Assembly: GCF_049852125.1 (NCBI RefSeq)
Contig: NZ_CP187532.1
Coordinates: 186,001 to 250,000 of the forward strand
Source: Senimuribacter sp049852125
GTDB lineage: Bacteria > Bacillota > Clostridia > Peptostreptococcales > Anaerovoracaceae
DNA: 64,000 nt
Direction: 5' to 3'
In this document: piece by piece, positions 60,534 through 64,000 of the stretch
Layout: every line of letters begins with the position of its first letter
Numbering within the stretch: position 1 is the stretch's first letter
Made by a program: the position numbers and the translations under genes
Notes under the pieces: model-generated
Seen by the model: the letters and a program-made list of their open reading frames with translations, nothing else
Databases searched by the model: none
Told to the model about the DNA's origin: nothing

Positions 60534-61400
60534 TCACCTGGCTTGCAGTCCGTTTGTAATCTGCTTGAAGAAATCTTCACTCCACAGTGCGGTCAAGGTC
60601 GGATCTTTAATGAATGGAAGAACATCTTCTTTGGCTTTTGTATAGTCGATGGTTTCAAAACGGCTGCAGAGCATCGCTTTAACATCATCCAAAGTGCAAG
60701 GTGCATTGGAAGGAATATAGCCGGAATCAATCAGACGTTCACGCAGGTGAGGCAGGTTGACCTTGGTATTTCTGGCAAGATAGAAGACATAATCGTACAG
60801 GTCGCGGCCTTTTACACGGCTGCGCCAGCCTCTGCAGATAACAGCATGAAGCTTTCCGGCGAAAAGCGACGGCGTGTCATAAAGCTGCACTTCATAAGGC
60901 GCCGGGAGGAGGCAGTATTTTTTTTCAAAGGTAGCCAGAGAAGGCGGATTCACATCTGTTTCAAATTTGATTTTGACGACTTCGTTTCCCGCAACGGCAT
61001 CTGCTGCCGCTGTGTCATTATAGAAAAGCAGCAGATGTTCTCTGGTATTGCCTTTGAGGAAGGCAGAGCGTATGAAAGAGTTTGCAGTCTTCTCTTTTTC
61101 TTCTATCGTCACATTTAGTCCGTAAGAACGGATTTCTTTTTCCAGCATGGGGAAATAACTTTTTAAATCAAATTCAGGATCTTTTGCAGTGAGTGTAAAG
61201 TCCAGAGCCTCCGAAAAACGGTCCAGTCCGTAAAACATTCGTAAAGCAGTTCCTCCATAAAAAGCAGCGTGTTTAAAGAATCCTGCGCGAGACAGACCGC
61301 AGAGAGTGATTTCCTGTATGATTTCCTTCATAGCGTTCTTTTTGCTATATACCGTTGTCAGATCATAAGTCTGCAGCATTTGTTCTATGATCGTATGCAT
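60534..61400 (-). CDS. AbiEii-type toxin (nucleotidyltransferase fold), altered active site
   Basis: 288 residues. The AbiEii/AbiGii nucleotidyltransferase family works with an AbiEi antitoxin to abort phage infection. Motif I is GGTALR (residues 49-54). The DxD motif normally read as SEDLDF is here SEALDF: Ala65 replaces the first Asp, while Asp67 remains. The later GKLHAVICRGWRSRVKGRDLYD segment (motif IV) is intact. AAGGAG precedes ATG 61400. Loss of a metal ligand should weaken or abolish activity, which would allow it to persist beside a broken antitoxin. Confidence 0.85.
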   Translation of the reverse strand: MHTIIEQMLQTYDLTTVYSKKNAMKEIIQEITLCGLSRAGFFKHAAFYGGTALRMFYGLDRFSEALDFTLTAKDPEFDLKSYFPMLEKEIRSYGLNVTIEEKEKTANSFIRSAFLKGNTREHLLLFYNDTAAADAVAGNEVVKIKFETDVNPPSLATFEKKYCLLPAPYEVQLYDTPSLFAGKLHAVICRGWRSRVKGRDLYDYVFYLARNTKVNLPHLRERLIDSGYIPSNAPCTLDDVKAMLCSRFETIDYTKAKEDVLPFIKDPTLTALWSEDFFKQITNGLQAR

Positions 61401-61997
61401 CGCTTTGCTCCTTTTGGTCTCTTTTTAAAAGCTTGACCAACATAGTCACGTTGGTTGCATGGTAGTAATTTTGCAGCAGCTGCAGATCCGCCATGTGTAG
61501 CGTCTGCAGCGCAGCAGTTTCAATTCTGAGATCCTCCGTCAGCATTTGTCTCATTTCAGACAGATTTCTAACCGGAGGCAGTGTATAAAGCTTATCGCAA
61601 AGGGCTTTTTCTGGCGCTGCGATTTGGAATGCGTAAGAGCCTTCTCGTTTTAGACAGATTCCCAGAGGATAGACATTGGCAGGAATGTCTCTGTAGGTGA
61701 AACATCCAAAAGGCGTTTGAAACATCTTTTTTTTTTCTTTTTCTCAAAGGTTGCCGAAGTGAAGGTGAAAACCATCTCCGGAATCAGTCCGTGATAGGCA
61801 AGTGCGAAATCGAAGGAAAGATAAGACGGTCCATAGATGCTGCCAGCCAGTAGATAGCCAGGTGTATCCTTTTCCGTTTCATAAAGCCCATTTACGATAG
61901 GATAATAGTTTCCGTTCTTTACCAAACGAGACAGTTTTGTATTTGGATTGGCGTAATCCTGTAGTTGTGTCAAAAGCATAGACGTAGTTTGAATCAT
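61363..61997 (-). pseudogene. AbiEi-type antitoxin, frame broken at an A10 run
   Basis: The first part (from ATG 61997, with AGAGGTG upstream) has the N-terminal winged-helix domain and reads up to TFEKKKKK, then leaves frame and ends in the wrong frame at about 61650. The proper continuation, MFQTPFGCFTYRDIP to the end at 61363, is one base out of frame. On the minus strand the run is ten A (61726-61735 on the plus strand, ten T). One more A would restore a protein of about 211 residues. It ends inside the toxin gene start. The antitoxin would repress and neutralise the toxin when in frame. Confidence 0.8.
61726..61735. repeat. A10/T10 homopolymer at the antitoxin frameshift
   Basis: Ten T on the plus strand, with a further TTTTT after one C. 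A +1 A on the coding strand rejoins the two antitoxin frames. Confidence 0.8.
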
Positions 61998-62106
61998 ATT
62001 TTCACCTCTTTCTATCATTTTTCGATAAAAACAAGTGAAAATCAAGAAAAAATAGAAGATGCAAAGAGAATATGTTAAAAGTCTCTCCAGAAAAGGAAGC
62101 TTCGGC

Positions 62107-62148
62107 TTAACCTAGGTAAATGCGTACAACTTTTAAATCTGATATGAT
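62107..62148 (+). promoter_or_regulatory. Third copy of the Crp-pair operator with -10 box
   Basis: TTAACCTAGGTAAA (62107-62120) is a near-perfect dyad and matches the sites at 47940 and 47981. TATGAT at 62143-62148 predicts a start near 62155, so the dyad is centred at -41.5, the class II Crp position. No -35 is visible. Confidence 0.55.
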
Positions 62149-62180
62149 ATTTTTGTCGAAAAAAGAAAGGAGCAGGCAGC

Positions 62181-63827
62181 ATGTGCATCATTCTATTTCT
62201 ATCGCTTTTGTGCACAGGAGCTTATTATGAATACCAAGCCTGTCTCCTTAGTATTTGTCTGTTATATATGCTATGGCATACGATTCGGCAAAATGGAGCT
62301 TTCATTTGGAAGAAAAGCTATCCTGCGATTTTTTTTGCAGGATTCGTTCTGCTGTATTTAATCAGTCCTCTCTGGGCGGTAGATAGCAATATGGCGGTTT
62401 GGGGCAGCATGAAAATTGTACCTGTGGGAATTTTTTCGCTGTTGATGTTGCAATCGCCGGAGAGGATGAGAACTGCAATATTAGAGAAATTACCGGCCAT
62501 CGGCACACTGATTACATTGATTTCCAGCTTAGGTGGGATGATTCCCGTTCTGCAGGAGTATTTTTGGACAGGAAATCGACTGGCGGGAACATTGCAATAT
62601 CCCAACACCTTCGCCTTGTTTTTATTGATCTGTCTGCTGTATCTGCTGCATCAAAAGGAGCTGCGCAGCGGTAATATTGCCCAGGCAATGGTACTGGCGG
62701 CCGGGATTTTGCTGACAGGAAGCCGAACCGTTTTTTTGATGCTGCCGATGCTCTTATTGGTATCGGCAGTGATGGTTGAAGAAAAACGTCGTAGAGTGCT
62801 GTGCTTTGGTATTACAGCTGCTATCGGTGCAGCTGTAATATGTTTCTTGGCTGTAAAAGGTGACAACGCATATCCGCGCCTGTTGGAAATTTCTTCATCG
62901 GAGAGCAGTCTTTTAGGACGGGTTCTGTATTGGAAGGATGCACTTTCGGTAATTGTAGAACATCCGTTAGGGCTTGGGTATCTGGGATATTATTTTACGC
63001 AGGGAAGCTTTCAGACGGGAGTTTATGCTGTTAATCATGTTCACAATGAATTTTTACAGATATTTTTAGACATAGGATGGCTAGCGGGAAGTGGCTTTAT
63101 CGGAATGTGGATTTATGGAATGAGAAAGGCTGCATGCGGGCTGCATCGACTGCTTCTCTTGACCATGGGACTGCACGCGCTAGTTGATTTTGATTTGCAG
63201 TATATCGCTGTTTATATGATTTTTTTGGCGCTGTTGCCGTGGGAATGCGGTCAATCGCGGATTATTCCGGTAAAAAGAATAGAGCGAGTTACGATTATTT
63301 CTGTTGGCCTTTCACTATTTTTGTGTTATTTTGCTGTAGGTGCTGCAGCAGGGCATTTTCAGTGGCAGAGCATTGCAAACAGATTTTATCCACAGAACAC
63401 GTTTTTGCAGATAGAGGAGTTGAAAGCGGCGCAGGATGCTGATGAAATGGAGAAGAAGGCAGAGCAGATTTTATCACATAATAGCTCTGTTGCGTTGGCA
63501 TGGGATGCTAAAGCTCGAACATCATTTAGCAGGGGTGATGTGCGGAAGATGATAGAGTGCAAGCAGCGAGCTATAGCGCTGTCCAGATATACATTAGAGG
63601 AATATCTGGATTATTTGGATATGCTGTTTGCAGCTGCAGAATGGTATTCGCAGGCAGGGGATCAGGAGAGTGCTCAATATTGTTTGCGGGAAGCGGTTCG
63701 CGTTCCAAAGCAGCTGGATATTGTCAAAGAGGAGACAGATACGCTTGGTTGGAGGATTCAGGATAAGCCTGCGCTTGATTTGCCGGCGTCTTATCAATCG
63801 TACCTTAAAGAGATACAAATGCAATAA
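62181..63827 (+). CDS. O-antigen ligase/polymerase-like membrane protein with helical-repeat tail
   Basis: 548 residues. About ten membrane helices (residues 1-400) with the Wzy/O-antigen-ligase features: TGSRT, HPLGLGYLGYYF and the NHVHNEFLQIFLDIGWLAG loop with its conserved His. The last 130 residues form a soluble TPR-like helical region (AEQILSHNSSVALAWDAKARTSFSRGD). It would polymerise or attach surface glycans. AAAGGAG precedes the ATG. The operator just upstream links it to the Crp-like pair at 48 kb. Confidence 0.85.
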   Translation: MCIILFLSLLCTGAYYEYQACLLSICLLYMLWHTIRQNGAFIWKKSYPAIFFAGFVLLYLISPLWAVDSNMAVWGSMKIVPVGIFSLLMLQSPERMRTAILEKLPAIGTLITLISSLGGMIPVLQEYFWTGNRLAGTLQYPNTFALFLLICLLYLLHQKELRSGNIAQAMVLAAGILLTGSRTVFLMLPMLLLVSAVMVEEKRRRVLCFGITAAIGAAVICFLAVKGDNAYPRLLEISSSESSLLGRVLYWKDALSVIVEHPLGLGYLGYYFTQGSFQTGVYAVNHVHNEFLQIFLDIGWLAGSGFIGMWIYGMRKAACGLHRLLLLTMGLHALVDFDLQYIAVYMIFLALLPWECGQSRIIPVKRIERVTIISVGLSLFLCYFAVGAAAGHFQWQSIANRFYPQNTFLQIEELKAAQDADEMEKKAEQILSHNSSVALAWDAKARTSFSRGDVRKMIECKQRAIALSRYTLEEYLDYLDMLFAAAEWYSQAGDQESAQYCLREAVRVPKQLDIVKEETDTLGWRIQDKPALDLPASYQSYLKEIQMQ

Positions 63828-63848
63828 TAATGTGAGGAGAAGAAAATC

Positions 63849-64000
63849 ATGAGCAAAAGAAGACTGTTGACATTGCTACTGTCAGTAGTATTGACGCTGA
63901 CAGTAGTGCTTGTGCCAGACGGCAGCGTGTTCGCGTCGGAATACGACAGCCGTATCCCGACGCCGGAAATTCTGGATTGTCAGGGTATAGGATATAATAT
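63849..64000 (+). CDS. Secreted protein, 5' part (cut by window end)
   Basis: 50 codons seen. Signal peptide MSKRRLLTLLLSVVLTLTVV with cleavage near SVFA, then EYDSRIPTPEILDC. GAGGAG precedes the ATG. The gene follows the O-antigen-ligase-like gene by 21 bases and is likely in its operon. Family not recognisable from this part. Confidence 0.7.
   Translation, partial: MSKRRLLTLLLSVVLTLTVVLVPDGSVFASEYDSRIPTPEILDCQGIGYN

Noticed and set aside
60438..61118. A 226-codon plus-strand open frame opposite the AbiEii gene
   Set aside because: Shadow frame; the minus strand has clear family motifs and the plus translation resembles nothing known.

Overview
The window reads as a chromosomal segment of an anaerobic, low-to-mid GC Firmicute of class Clostridia. 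The pointers are a butyrate kinase remnant, a flavodiiron protein with a rubredoxin fusion, a class B sortase, AddB, PrfB with the programmed frameshift, Gram-positive style lipoproteins and strong AGGAGG ribosome sites. A peptide- and amino-acid-fermenting gut-type clostridium (for example family Anaerovoracaceae) would fit, but that placement is inference. Two oligopeptide importers, an asparaginase and several peptidases point to a life on peptides.

Layout. 1-5.0 kb: 3' part of butyrate kinase, a noncoding stretch rich in nested inverted repeats, an orphan PD-(D/E)XK-like protein, a phosphohexomutase, a small membrane protein, and a sortase B overlapping a degenerate glutamine-amidotransferase-like gene. 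5.0-7.3 kb: purine phosphoribosyltransferase, HD-domain hydrolase and DMT exporter on the minus strand. 7.4-10.9 kb: a cobamide lower-ligand assembly operon (cobT, cobU, cobS, a truncated CobU-like gene, a CobC-like phosphatase). 11.5-15.4 kb: a Crp/Fnr regulator divergent from an acyl-CoA dehydrogenase/EtfA-C/rubredoxin triple fusion and a flavodiiron protein, apparently an O2- or NO-scavenging electron chain. 15.5-27.4 kb: a sigma54 activator divergent from a sigma54 promoter that drives an operon for a peptide importer plus three unrelated peptidases and a racemase, best read as a D-amino-acid peptide catabolic system. 27.4-40.4 kb: housekeeping genes (birA, CBS-domain membrane protein, secA, prfB, tex, HAD phosphatase, addB, tRNA-Thr). 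40.8-47.6 kb: a second oligopeptide importer and a convergent asparaginase.

47.6-64 kb is the accessory part. It opens with two tandem Crp-like regulators; the second carries a run of 16 G in its coding end. Two copies of a palindromic operator precede them, and a third copy sits 14 kb downstream before an O-antigen-ligase-like gene, in each case 41.5 bp from a predicted start site for the upstream site. Next come three secreted repeat proteins (RCC1, leucine-rich, BspA-type), an AT-rich island with small secreted or broken genes, and an AbiE-type toxin-antitoxin locus. The AbiE antitoxin is interrupted at a run of ten A and the toxin lacks one catalytic Asp. A 260-bp miniature of the same AbiE locus, made by deletions between short direct repeats, lies 3 kb upstream. 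The homopolymer runs, repeats and relics suggest a fast-evolving, possibly phase-variable surface and defence region.
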